In this document: in pieces, positions 25,501 through 36,300 of the stretch
How the letters are laid out: every line of letters starts with the position of its first letter
How positions within the stretch are numbered: the first letter of the stretch is position 1
DNA from: Phylloscopus collybita
Taxonomy: Eukaryota > Chordata > Aves > Passeriformes > Phylloscopidae
Length of the DNA: 64,000 nucleotides
Assembly: GCA_027886175.1 (NCBI GenBank)
Contig: JAJNNQ010000027.1
Coordinates: 5,842,001-5,906,000, forward strand
Direction of reading: 5' to 3'
Translations under genes and position numbers: made by a program
The notes under the pieces: model-generated
What the model was told of the DNA's origin: nothing
Seen by the model: the letters and a program-made list of their open reading frames with translations, nothing else
The model's database searches: none

Positions 25501-28029
25501 GAGGGAGTTACATCAGGAGCAGACAAGATGGTGCAAACTCCTTGAAGTTAATGCTCATGGCTTTCCTTCCCTGAGCCTCTGGAGAGGAAGCAGTGATTGA
25601 ATCCAACAAATCACAACCCATTTACACACGGAGAGGGGAGCAGGCAGGACTGCTGGCTATGGAGCCAGGTAGCAGGGGAGGCAGAAAACCCTCAGAAGTG
25701 TGAGAAAAAAAATGTCCCCAGTGTGTGGGAGGAGAGGGAGAAGTCAGACAGATAATGCTGCTGGCTTCTGTTTTGTGGCTCAGGCCCCCACATGTTCTCA
25801 CTGACTGTGTGTGACATGGGCATGCCCTCCTCTCTTTAACTCTCTTCAAAATTTTAACTCTTTAAGTTGCATACAGCGTGGTGTTAATGCCTGATGCCTC
25901 GTTTGGTAGAAGCAAAAGGTTCTGGGCCCATAAGGTGGGGGGTGAAATCAATAAATTACAATAAAAGTGAAAGAAAAACATTTCTCTGGCAACCAGCAAT
26001 GCAGCACCAGCAGGAGAAGCAGCCGCAGCAAGGGGGGGAGCAAAGATAGGGGGGGAAAATAAACAAGATATCTCATGTAAGGAAAAAAAAAATTAAAGCA
26101 AGGCACATGTTTGCAGGAAAGGAATAGTGGTAAAAAGAGGACATTTATATGGAATAATTCGCCTTGGAACCTTGGATAAATTGGAAGGAATATACCCCAA
26201 GCAAAAGCTGGGCTTTGCTGGGCACTAAAGACAAGTGAGAAGGGGGAAGAGAAAACGCTCCCAAATTAAAGCAGGAAGCAGCAAACTGCCTTTCCTGCAT
26301 GGCTGAATCCCCAAAAGCCCCTACCCAGCAGCCTCCAAACTATGGAATTCCAAGTGAAGGGGAAAAGACATTGGGATTGGCGGGGAGGACAGACATGCTG
26401 GTGGCACTGGTGGCTGTGCCTGAAGCAATTTCTCCAGGAACATTCAGGGCCAGGTCCCAGCTCAGTCCTGTGCTCTCCCTGCACTTCAATAATGGCTGGA
26501 TTTTCAGTGGAGGGTTTTTATGGCCTTAAAAGCCTCTGATCTAGGGTTCTGTATCAGTAGAATGCTGAGGGTCACAACCTGCTCCAGTTTGGAGAGATTG
26601 GCTGGAGTAGGGAATGGGATCCTCTGGCTGCATCTACATCCTTGTGCTGACACTGCCCAACCTCTGCATCTCTGCAGGTGCTTCAGCCCGCTCCCTGTGC
26701 CCAATCTAATCAGCAATTCATTGCTAAACCACTCTTTGAGAAACTGCTTTGCAAATAAACTCTGGGCTGGGGCGCTGGAAGAAAACAATCTAATTATTGG
26801 CTGCTGCTTATTTTCTTCTTTAAAAGATCTTTAAGAGCAAGCCTGATCTATTCCCTTCACAGTTTTTTCCTCCCTGTCAATACTGAGAACTCATGTGAAG
26901 GAAAATACTGCATGCATCAAACGATCTTGTTTGCCTGAGAGCCACTTTGGGTGGGTCCAATATTTTTTAGGTTTAAAAGGTAGTCAAAAGGTTTTAGAAG
27001 AAGTGAGGTGGAAACAGGCTGGTTTGTATGCATGAAAAGCATATATTCTTGTCAAAAAGCTCCTGATAGCAGCTAACAGCCAAAGGGATGGATTAAAGGA
27101 AAAAACCAATGTTGCTACTATGAGCTGAAAAGTAACAATGAAATGAAACAAATATTCTGCAAATAGGGATTTAAAGGCAGATTTCTGTCTGGGAAGCTCT
27201 GGAATAGCTGAGGGGAAATGCATGGCTGCAGGAAGCCTCATGCTCCTGCAGTGAAACCCTGCAAGGCTCTTTGCTCCCAGGAGAGATTCCCTGTGCCCAC
27301 ACAGCCCTGCACGGCCTTTCCTTGCAAAGGGTCTCATTCCCCTCCCTTTAAGAGAGGAGGGTTTGTACAGGAAGAAATAGATGCACTAATAAAGTCTTCA
27401 GGGTCTATTTTCACTAATTTAATCCACGGAATCAAAGCAGTTACCCAGCAGAATAAGGTCTCTCACCATTTTTGAGTTCTTGACAGTGACCAGAGGAACT
27501 GATACACCCAGGAAAGGTTGGAGTCAGTGGGAAACATGGAACATACAGCCACTACTGCAGGGTGTAAATTAACCTCACTGGATGTAAACTTTGTTCACTG
27601 CCTCTCTGTAACCTGTGCTGGCAGACAGCCTCAATGACATTTCCCAACCCAAATAAAGAACCCCTAATGCTAATCCCGATTTGACTGAAAAAATAGGAGC
27701 AGGAGGTCTGTCAGGCACCTTTGCTATGCTAGCTTCTCTCCAAATACAGACCAGAATGAGGATCCCCGGCAGACTGAAGTCAGTGAGAAAATCCTTTTCC
27801 CCCTCCAAACTTCTCTGGATTTAACATTTCCATGTGCTTCCCCTTGTGTGTGTGTGGGTGTCTTACTGCCAAGACCCTTCCTGCCCCCAGTCCCTGCCTG
27901 CCTGCTTCCAGCCTGCAAAAACACAGGGACTGGGTCTGGAGTAAAATAAAAATACTGGAAAGCAACCTGAGCAGAGCAATGGACATGACCATTGTCTTTC
28001 TGCAAGTTCACTTGGGAGGAGAATGCAGG
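22501..28029. other. Unique non-coding DNA, no gene seen
   Basis: Open frames are at most about 120 codons, overlapping and without domains. A 13-base A run lies at 23392-23404. Possible regulatory patches, judged only by AT-rich motif content and lack of repeats, are near 24010-24260 (including an interferon-response-like GTTTTCGTTTCAC at about 24069), 24440-24600, 25850-25990 and 26700-26820. Two G7 runs occur at about 26030 and 26050. Confidence 0.5.
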
Positions 28030-28181
28030 AGAGGGAGAGGGAGAGGGAGAGGGAGAGGGAGAGGGAGAGGGAGAGGGAGAGGGAGAGGGAGAGGGAGAGG
28101 GAGAGGAGAGGAGAGGAGAGGAGAGGAGAGGAGAGGAGAGGAGAGGAGAGGAGAGGAGAGGAGAGGAGAGGAGAGGAGAGG
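28030..28181. repeat. AGAGGG x12 then AGAGG x16 microsatellite
   Basis: Twelve perfect AGAGGG hexamers (28030-28101) switch abruptly to sixteen perfect AGAGG pentamers (28102-28181). This is a 152-bp all-purine strand, the kind of mirror-repeat sequence that can form triplex (H-) DNA. It creates long artificial open frames on both strands (27832-28363 and 27863-28228), which are not genes. Confidence 0.97.
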
Positions 28182-29099
28182 TGTCTTGGGCATGGATAAA
28201 TTGCTTGCTGCCATTGTGGGTCCTGCAAATGCCCAGCTCCTCTACACTGGGGCAGATTTCAGAACAAATATTCCCTGCTGCTTTGCTTTCTCCTCTCCTT
28301 CCAAAGCACTGTAAGCTGCCAGGTGGTTTTGCAGAGGGGTCACTCAGGCTGAATGCAAAATAATACCAAATTCCCCCAGGCTGGGGTCAAGCAGAGTGAG
28401 GTATCTCAGTCTCTGTGCTGATTCCCTTGGACAGGGTTTTACCATTGTGTCTCCATCCCAATGTCCTGCACACATGAGGTCAGCAGGCAGGAGCAACCAG
28501 AGGCCTCGCTGTCCACCAGCCCTCAAACTCCTCCTCCTCTGGTGTCCAGGACTGGGAAGAGCATCTCACTGCCAGGAGACAGCCCTGTATCACAAAGGGA
28601 ATTTGCCATCATCATTGTTCTGCTGTAATCATTCAACAGCAGCCACCCCAAACCCGTGACTTTTCAAGGAGAATTGGGGTATTTTTCGGCCTATTTGATC
28701 TGCCAGAGCACTGCAGCCTGGGAGGAGTCCTAGATTGAGGTTAGACCCTAAGGACCTGATTTACAATACTCCTGCCCACTGGCCCCATTCAGAAAGGGAC
28801 TGAAACTGGTGCCTGACTTGTCTCACCGAGCTCACAAGCACAGGAGTCAGAACCAAGCATGAAGGCAGAGCTGTCTTACACATCACCTTAGGCTTCAGTG
28901 TCAGCAATACAGATGCTGTGAGGCACTGCTGTGTCAAAGAAGAAAAATGCACTTTATCTTCCTCATCATTCTATTGAGAGAATTCCAAGGAAATGTGTAC
29001 ATGTCTATATTTAACTCTTGTTCTTTTTCAGAAAAAAAAAAAATCAGCTCATACAGGCAATGAATATAGGCCACAGAATCCAACACACAGCAGCAAAAG
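28182..29099. other. Unique non-coding DNA, no gene seen
   Basis: Short overlapping frames only, none longer than about 90 codons beyond the GA tract. A 12-base A run lies at 29032-29043. No gene or transposon was recognised. Confidence 0.55.
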
Positions 29100-29390
29100 T
29101 ACTCCATTATTAAGTCTGTAATTGCCAAGAATTAATTTGCTAATTGCATGCAACTAATCTGCGTCCTTTTTGTTTTATATCAATTAACAGAGTAATTAAA
29201 AAAAGCAATCTTCTTGATAGTTCCTCACTGGCAGACTTAGCCCAGCAGAGCTAATGAAAGAGGGCCACCCTTTAACTAACCTCATTAGTATCTCTTCTTT
29301 CGTTAAACACCCTACAAAAAAAATAGTTAATTCTGCTGCATGAAGGTCCTTGATGTTTGACTGCTAATGAGGGGGCTACCCCGCCCTGGT
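29100..29390. promoter_or_regulatory. Candidate enhancer with homeodomain-site cluster
   Basis: Between 29119 and 29198 there are at least six TAAT cores: TAATTG at 29119, ATTAATT at 29131, TAATTG at 29141, TAAT at 29155, CAATTAAC at 29181 and TAATTA at 29193. More follow near 29250, 29284 and 29365. The stretch is free of repeats and has no coding frame, and the solo LTR begins 203 bp after it. Such clusters are typical of deeply conserved developmental enhancers, but conservation was not measured. Confidence 0.4.
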
Positions 29391-29592
29391 TCAGTGTTTG
29401 TTTGGAGAGTGGCTCCGTGCAAGGCAGAGCCCTGCTCCCTGCCTCGCTGCCCTTCCAGGGAGGGAGAGGCAGGTAGGCAGCAACAGTGGTGGACTGGGTA
29501 GAGTTTTGTGGGTATCAGCAGTTACCAAACATTCAAAGTTCCCTCCGGGACAGAGATTTCGTTTGTTTCGTTCTAAAAACCTCAAACCAAAC
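29391..29592. other. GC-mixed spacer before the solo LTR
   Basis: Unique sequence leading to the target-site duplication CCAAAC at 29587-29592. No feature of its own was recognised. Confidence 0.5.
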
Positions 29593-29898
29593 TGTTGCCA
29601 CAATTCGTGGCTGCCATGTTTTGGTTTTAGGAAATTCTGTTCCCAGGGACCTAAACTGGTAAACAAGGTCAGGCTGTTTGTAAACTTGGCATGTTTTCCA
29701 CACGCCTTCCCATGGGAGGGACTTTGCGTGAGGGTCTCTGTGAGTGACCAATGGTTCCAGGGGTCCCACCTCTAAGGTGGGCACATTTGTAAAAGGTATA
29801 AAAGAGGTTTGGAAAATAAATCTGCATCTCCTCCCCTGAGGAGTCCACACAGCAGCCTTCTGACGACTCCACGTCTCATTCATTGTCCCACAGCAACA
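29593..29898 (+). mobile_element. Solo LTR of an endogenous retrovirus (306 bp)
   Basis: The element begins TGTTGC and ends GCAACA, a perfect 6-bp terminal inverted repeat with canonical TG...CA ends. It is flanked by perfect CCAAAC duplications (29587-29592 and 29899-29904). Inside, in order, are a CCAAT box (29748-29752), a TATA box TATAAAA (29797-29803), a polyadenylation signal AATAAA (29815-29820) and a 6-bp-stem hairpin (29828-29843) where the R region should start. No internal viral sequence or second LTR is present, so this is a solo LTR left by recombination between two LTRs. A 6-bp duplication fits class II (alpha/beta-like, ERVK-type) elements; the family is inferred. Confidence 0.85.
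29797..29820 (+). promoter_or_regulatory. LTR core promoter and polyadenylation signal
   Basis: TATAAAA at 29797-29803 and AATAAA at 29815-29820 lie in the expected order for a retroviral U3/R junction, with a CCAAT box 45 bp upstream. Transcription would start around 29825-29835. Both motifs are intact, so the LTR could still act as a weak promoter or terminator on the + strand. Activity is not shown by sequence alone. Confidence 0.6.
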
Positions 29899-30610
29899 CC
29901 AAACCAAAAGCAAAGAAGAGAAAGGAAGATTTAACTGCAAGGAGAAAGCAGCAAAAGAGGGGAATCACCCAAGAAGCAAGGACAGGAGGATGGGGGCACA
30001 GCTCTGCCTGTGTCACTGTGGTGCAGGGAGGAAAATCCCTGCTCTCACCACTTACAAAAAAAAAATAGATGTCAAAGTCTTTCAGCTGGTTGAACATCAT
30101 GAGAACTTTCCTATGAGTAATCTGCAAGTTCAGCCAGGCATTGAAGTCCAAACACAGCCTTGCTCTTGAACCTGTGGGCCTGGTGCTGCCCTCACTCAGC
30201 AGGATAAAAGCACATAAAGCAATTTTTTTTTTCTGTTGTAAGAGGTATTCTATAACATTCCATTGCCCAAAGGAGAGCTGTGGGGAGAGCTGCAGCATCA
30301 CTAAGGCAGCAGATACTCCCTGCTTCCCAGGGCCATGGCACCTTTCATTTTGTTTGCTTTGGGCTTTGCTGGGTTGAGAGATGCCCAACATCCCATTCCC
30401 ACAGCCCATGATCCCAGGTGCTGTTTGTGGGGCCAGGCCATGCAGTGACTGCTTTCCCTTGGGGTAGCATTATGCCCGGCACCACCTCCCTGTCAGGCTC
30501 CCCTGGCAGGGTTTGCAGCTCGTGTCCTGCTTTCTGCAAAGCTCCTGGAGCTGGAAAAGTCTCGCTGCTGTAATGAGACCTTCCACCAGGAGGCAAGTCG
30601 GGCTTCCCAG
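29899..30610. other. Spacer between solo LTR and pentamer array
   Basis: It starts with the right-hand CCAAAC duplication and an A-rich patch. A - strand frame of 177 codons (29876-30409) starts inside this spacer and runs into the LTR end. It has no domain, and I reject it as a gene. Confidence 0.5.
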
Positions 30611-31247
30611 CAGCACAGCTCAGTACAGAACACAGCTCAGTACAGCACAGAGCACAGAGCACAGAGCACAGAGCACAGCACAGCCCAGCACAGCACAGCT
30701 CAGCACAGCCCAGCACAGCACAGCTCAGCTCAGCTCAGCACAGCTCAGTACAGCTCAGTACAGCTCAGCATAGCACAGAACAGCCCAGCACAGCACAGCA
30801 CAGCTCAGCCCAGCACAGCACAGCTCAGCTCAGCCCAGCACAGCTCAGCACAGCACAGCACAGCACAGCACAGCACAGCTCAGCCCAGCACAGCTCAGCA
30901 CAGCTCAGCCCAGCACAGCTCAGCCCAGCACAGCACAGCACAGTACAGCTCAGCACAGAGCATAGCACAGAACAGCCCAGCACAGCTCAGCACAGCTCAG
31001 CACAGAGCACAGCTCAGCTCAGCTCAGCCCAGCTCAGCTCAGCCCAGCCCAGCTCAGCCCAGCTCAGCTCAGCCCAGCCCAGCTCAGCCCAGCACAGCAC
31101 AGCTCAGCACAGCTCAGCTCAGCACAGCTCAGTCCAGCACAGCACAGCTCAGCTCAGCTCAGCTCAGCACAGCTCACCACAGCTCAGCTCAACACAGCTC
31201 AGCACAGCTCAGCTCAGCTCATCTCAGCCCAGCACAGCACAGCACAG
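30611..31247. repeat. CAGCN pentamer array, about 637 bp
   Basis: An almost uninterrupted run of five-base units CAGCA, CAGCT and CAGCC, with occasional CAGTA, CAGAG and CAGAA variants, gives about 127 units. On the - strand it reads as GAGCT, GGGCT and GTGCT pentamers, with many AGCT sites concentrated at 31010-31240. The unit order is irregular, pointing to slippage and unequal exchange of small blocks. It opens a cysteine-rich false frame on the - strand (30345-30716). Confidence 0.96.
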
Positions 31248-31280
31248 GAGCTGCTGCACCCAAGAGCTGTCTTTCACCAC

Positions 31281-31318
31281 GTGCTCAGGTCCCAAAGTCG
31301 TGCTCAGGTCCCAAAGTC
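31281..31318. repeat. Perfect 19-bp tandem duplication
   Basis: GTGCTCAGGTCCCAAAGTC occurs twice, head to tail, at 31281-31299 and 31300-31318, just beyond the pentamer array. It is probably a recent replication-slippage event. Confidence 0.95.
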
Positions 31319-32388
31319 ATCAGGAATTTATTTCTGAACACATCAGATGAGATTTATAAATTTTTCCCCTCCTTGGATTTCTAGATTTGCTCAGTAGATT
31401 TACTGACAAAAAGTTGTCAGAATAGCAGGTGACAGCAGGAGCAGTGTTTGTCTGCTCCAGGGGCTGGGCTTTGACAGAGGAGACTGAAAAGGGTCCAGAT
31501 CACTCTGAAAGCTCAAGTCAAAACCCAAGCAGGTTCAAAATCCTCCTCCCAAGCAAACTGAGAGACCATGGACAGAGACAGAGTGCTCTGTGCTCCTCTT
31601 TAGCAGCCTTTCAGAAGCTACCTCTCCCTCTGGACAGTTTCTGTGATGTTCCTCACCACATTTAAGGGACACTTGCCAGAGAAATGCTGGATCGAATCCT
31701 CAAGCTCCTTAGACATGAAGCAGAGCTCATTTCACCACCCTCCTACCTATTATCTGTGTCTTTAAGACATGTTGTCACAAGTAGCCAGAAATCTTCTGGT
31801 TATTTGTAAGTGAAGAAAAGGGATAAAATAAAACAAAATCCCACAACTGTATTGCTACAGCACTGGGGACTTTGAGGCAAGGGTGTCTTTGCACTGGTGA
31901 GAGCCCAGAGCTGGGTGACAGTCTCTGTGTCACCATGTCCTGGGACATCACCCTATGACAACCTGTGTGCTTGGCTTCATTTTGACCAAAACTCCCACCC
32001 AGATATCAATTGCAGTTAAAGACTGAGCTGACTCTCTCTCTGTGTCTCTGAAACTGTGAAAAATGTTTGCTGCTGTTTGAAACCATCAGGATTTCCTTTC
32101 CTTTCCATGCAGGGGTGCCTTGGAACCTGGGGGATGGCAGGGCCTGCGTCCGTCTGCCTTGGCTTCCCTGCACAAGGAACAAATGGAAGTGAAGCAAGGG
32201 GAGGGGAGAGAGGTGATACCACCAAGGGGGATAAAAAAAGGGAGGGGAAAAAAAAAAAGGAAGCCAGATTTATGCTTCAGTCATTTCCCTCCATAATCAG
32301 CTTATGTTGTAGAGTTAAATGAACCGACAGGGAACTCACGCAGGCGGATGGGGCTTGTCAGCTGGGAACCTGGAAATCAGCTGCTGGT
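31319..32388. other. Unique non-coding DNA between two tandem arrays
   Basis: No gene was seen. A purine-rich patch including an 11-base A run lies at 32225-32260. Open frames are below 90 codons. Confidence 0.55.
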
Positions 32389-33345
32389 GTGAGAAGGGTG
32401 TGCAAAGGTGGACGTGCAAGGGCAGTCAGTAATGCAGGGGTGATCAGTAATGCAAGGGTGGTCAGTAATGCAAGGACAGTCAGTATTGCAAGGGTGGTCA
32501 GCAGTGCAGGGGCGGGCAGTGGTGTGAGAGTGGGTGTGCAAGGGTGGTCAGTGGTACAAGGGTGGTCAGTGATGCAGGGGTGGTCAGTGGTGCAAAGATG
32601 GTCAGTAATGCAAAGACGATCAGTAGTGCAAAGGTGCTCAGTGGTGCCAGGGTGGTCAATGGTGCCAGGGTGGTCAGCAATGCCAGGTTGGTCAGCAGTG
32701 CCAGGATGGTCAGTGATGCCAGGGTGGTCAGTGGTACCAGAGTGGTCAGCAGTGCAGAGGTGATCAGTGATGCAAGAGTGGTCAGTGTGCCAGGGTGGTC
32801 AGTGGTACCAGAGTGGTCAGTGGTGCAGAGGTGGTCAGTGTGCCAGGGTGGTCAGTGTACCAGGGTGCAGGGTGCAGAGGTGGTCACTGTGCCAGGGTGG
32901 TGGTCAGTGTGCCAGGGTGGTCAGTGTGCCAGGGTGGTCAGTGGTGCAGAGGTGGTCACTGTGCCAGGGTGGTGGTCAGTGTGCCAGGGTGGTCAGTGTG
33001 CCAGGGTGGTCAGTGGTGCAGAGGTGGTCACTGTGCCAGGGTGGTGGTCAGTGTGCCAGGGTGGTCAGTGTGCCAGGGTGGTCAGTGGTGCAGAGGTGGT
33101 CACTGTGCCAGGGTGGTGGTCAGTGTGCCAGGGTGGTCAGTGTGCCAGGGTGGTCAGTGGTGCAGAGGTGGTCACTGTGCCAGGGTGGTGGTCAGTGTGC
33201 CAGGGTGGTCAGTGGTGCAGAGGTGGTCAGTGTGCCAGGCTGGTGGTCAGTGTGCCAGGGTGGTCAGTGTGCCAGGGTGGTCAGTGGTGCCAGGCTGGTG
33301 GTCAGTGTGCCAGGGTGGTCAGTGTGCCAGGGTGGTCAGTGGCTG
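32389..33345. repeat. Minisatellite: 18-bp units grading into a 72-bp higher-order repeat
   Basis: The left part (about 32400-32790) is diverged 18-bp units of the type GTCAGTGGTGCCAGGGTG. The right part is homogenised into a 72-bp composite unit made of three 17-mers, one 18-mer and an extra GTG. Composite units begin at 32882, 32954, 33026, 33098 and 33170 with exact 72-bp spacing, then decay toward 33345. Because 18 and 72 are multiples of three and the unit has no + strand stop, all three + frames stay open (up to 288 codons at 32544-33410). These frames are not genes. Confidence 0.96.
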
Positions 33346-36300
33346 TGGCGGGAGGAGGCTGGCGGGGGCCGCTGCCCCTCCCTCCCCGCCGGGTGTGCAG
33401 GAGCAGCTGAGAGGAATTGCAATACCTCCCACTCCTCTGCCCGTTTGTTTCTTATGAATGCATAATGAATGCTAATGAATTCCCCACTTGGGGCATATGG
33501 TTAAGACATATAGAGGCTAACCTTGCTACAAAGAAGAAAGACCTTGATGTTACAAGATGGGGGAGGGCCACGGGGGAACCCAGCGATCCCTGAGCTGAGC
33601 TTGGGTCGGCAGGACTCATCCTGCTCCAGCCCAAGGTCCTCTTCAAACACAAGGGCTGCAGGGTCTGGAGGGGACAGAGAAATTCTGCATTTCCCCTACT
33701 TAAAGGCAGGGCAAACATATGCCCACAGATGTGTTTTAGAGGCTGAGAGCTGCCATGAGGTTAAAGTAAAAGGATTTCTCCTTTCTCTGGAGAAATTGAA
33801 GGTATCTGAAGGAAAAGGTATCAGAGCAGTGCAGAAAGGAAATAGACACACAAAGATCCAAAAGCGGTGTTGGAAAAGACCAAAACCAAAGAAAAGACCA
33901 CACCAAAGCAAAATTAGCAGCATGCTCCAGCCCTAAAAAACGACTTCTTCTCAATCCTCATCCCTGCTATCCCAGGATTCTCCATGCTCCTTCACCTGCA
34001 TTCAGCTTTCCAAACATGAAGGTTTAGGGCTATTTTAGACTCTGTAGTGTAGCCAAGTCATCCTTGAGGGACTGGCAGATATGGCACAGGAGCCCTGAGT
34101 CCACTCCTGAGTCCTGAAGTTGGAGACAATGATGCTCAGGCAGCTGAATCCCACCCAGCATGTCACAGGCTGGGTTAGGGGCACTGTGTAAGCCTGATGG
34201 CACCAGCACAGGCTGGGACCCTGCAGCAGCACGAGTTCATGGGTTTGCTTTGGGCTGATGGGTGACTGAGACATTTCTGAGCTGATTTCTGCCATCCTTT
34301 AGAGAGATCTCTGGTGCTGGTGCCTCATGGATTAGTGCTGCAAACCCTGGACTGTGCCCCAGCCTTTCACAAGCCCACGTGTTTGAAAACTACTGAGAGA
34401 CTTCTTTTTCAACTAGAAGAGCTAAAACCTTGATTCTCCAGACAACTTTGGATCTGGTCACAAAATGCTGCCAGTACCTCAAAGAAGCAAAACCCTACAG
34501 GTTAAGATTTAAATGAGAGAGCTGAGATACCTGTAAAAGCAAAGATGTCTCTTGGGTTATATGCCAAATTCTTCCTGGCTGAGTTCTAGGTCTCACCTCG
34601 CCTTCAGATCCAAGCCAGGCAGATCCAGTATTCCTCCATGGGATCCTGACATGAGTGAGATGTCACCAAACATGCACCCTGATGGCCTGTCCCCAAAGGG
34701 TTAGAAGACATCAAGGAAATACTCAAGGACTTGCAAAGGATTCAAAAAAATGCAGAAGAAATTTTCACCCACACCAAAAATTCTTTCAATACCAAAAGCT
34801 GCTATTGGACCCTTCTGGAATCTTGCAGTAGGCAGATTTCTGAGTGAAAACACCTCTTTTGAACAGCTGGGGTCTAGGCTGACATGTGAGCTGTCTGCTC
34901 CACCATCAACATTAGGACTTTGACCAGGGTGGGTGAAGGTTTCTTTCTGCCACTTTCCATCTAATTCTATCCACATCCTTTTCCCTAAACTGTAGAAGGA
35001 GCATTTAGATGGACAATTTAGTAGCACTTTGAGGCATAGTTGTCCTTTGCTGCCCATCTCAAACCTTAGAACAGGAGCTGAGATTGGCCAGAACGTAAAA
35101 AAGCAGCGTTTTCCATAGCTCGAGACTGCTAATTCACCAAGGCATTTCTGAGAACAAAGCAGCCCAGGTACCTCCCTGAGCGAGCAGTGAAAAACAGCAG
35201 AGAGAGAGAGAGAGCTGGAAAAAATTCAAAGTCCTTCTAAAAATTAAAACCTGAAAGCCAGCCAAGTCCCAGCAGCCGAGTGGAGGTGCGAGGCATTTTA
35301 GTCTCCGGGGTGGGCAAAAGCAGCCGACTGCCGTATGCATCAACACCTCTTGACACTTATGAATATGGGGCTGGTGCTGATGCCCACTTGGATGAAAGAA
35401 CAGAGTGAGATTGCCAGCGCCAAAGTGGGTGGAAGGGAGGGATGATCTGCAGCAAGATGTTGGGTTTTCTTTAACCCTCTCTCACACAAAGAACGCGACG
35501 TCCGTCTGGGGGCTTTGAGCCGTGGGGGCTTAAAGGTTGGAGGTGTTTGGGTGTTTGGGTGCAGGATTGATCTGGGCCCACCAGAGGAGATCTGGATGGT
35601 TGTGTGTGCAGATGAACCACACGTGGACACTGATATTCGAGGTTGGGGAATAAGATCTGATGGATTTCTTGCGGCACTGAATGATTTGTGGAAAAGCTTC
35701 AGCTTGCAGGGGGCTGTGGTTGTTGAGCCACTCTGGAGACTCTGGGCCTCTGCAGCTACTGCAGTACTTTGCAGCCCCTGAGTCCTGAAGAGCAGGGCAT
35801 CCCACTGCCATTAAATTTCCAAGACTTGATGACCTCCACAAGCCCAAAGAAGATACTGAGATCAGCTGAAATAGGTTCTTTGCTCTGCTTCTGTATTTTC
35901 TGGCCTGTGGAGTGGGGTGTAAGCACAGACAGTGCAACACACAGGCTCCTGAGACAGGTGAAGGAGAGTCATGGATGCAAGAAAAAGATCATGGGAATCA
36001 GAAATTTTCAGTGAAAGCTACTGAAAAATGAGGGCTCAGCACGAAACATGTTTCAGATCCCTACACCATAAATACAAATTAATGTGGGTGGGTGGGAGCA
36101 ACCAGGTAAGGGTTTGGGTTGCAGCAGCCTCATCAGCAGACAATGAACCTCTTTAATTTGAAATGCCAGCCTCCTTCACTTTCAGAATTCTCAGTTGTCA
36201 CCTCTGGTTTTTGCCAAATCCTGAGCAGAACAATAAAGTCATCCCAACCTGCTTTGCCTCCCTTCCTGCCCCTCCTTCTGCTCCCCTTGCAGGCGGCTAT

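Noticed and set aside
27832..28363. Arginine/glycine- and glutamate/glycine-rich frames, and serine/leucine-rich reverse frames
   Set aside because: They are direct translations of the AGAGGG/AGAGG microsatellite.
29876..30409. 177-codon open frame on the - strand
   Set aside because: It overlaps the end of the solo LTR and has no similarity to retroviral or host proteins that I recognise.
30345..30716. Cysteine-rich - strand frame of 123 codons
   Set aside because: The cysteine-rich part is a translation of the CAGCN pentamer array, not a secreted peptide gene; it shows no signal-peptide or disulfide-framework pattern independent of the repeat.
30611..31247. A true immunoglobulin switch region
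   Set aside because: No constant-region exon, J segment or I-exon promoter is visible within the window; only the pentamer composition is similar.
32389..33345. CRISPR-like regular repeats
   Set aside because: Units are contiguous with no unique spacers, and the DNA is vertebrate; it is a minisatellite.
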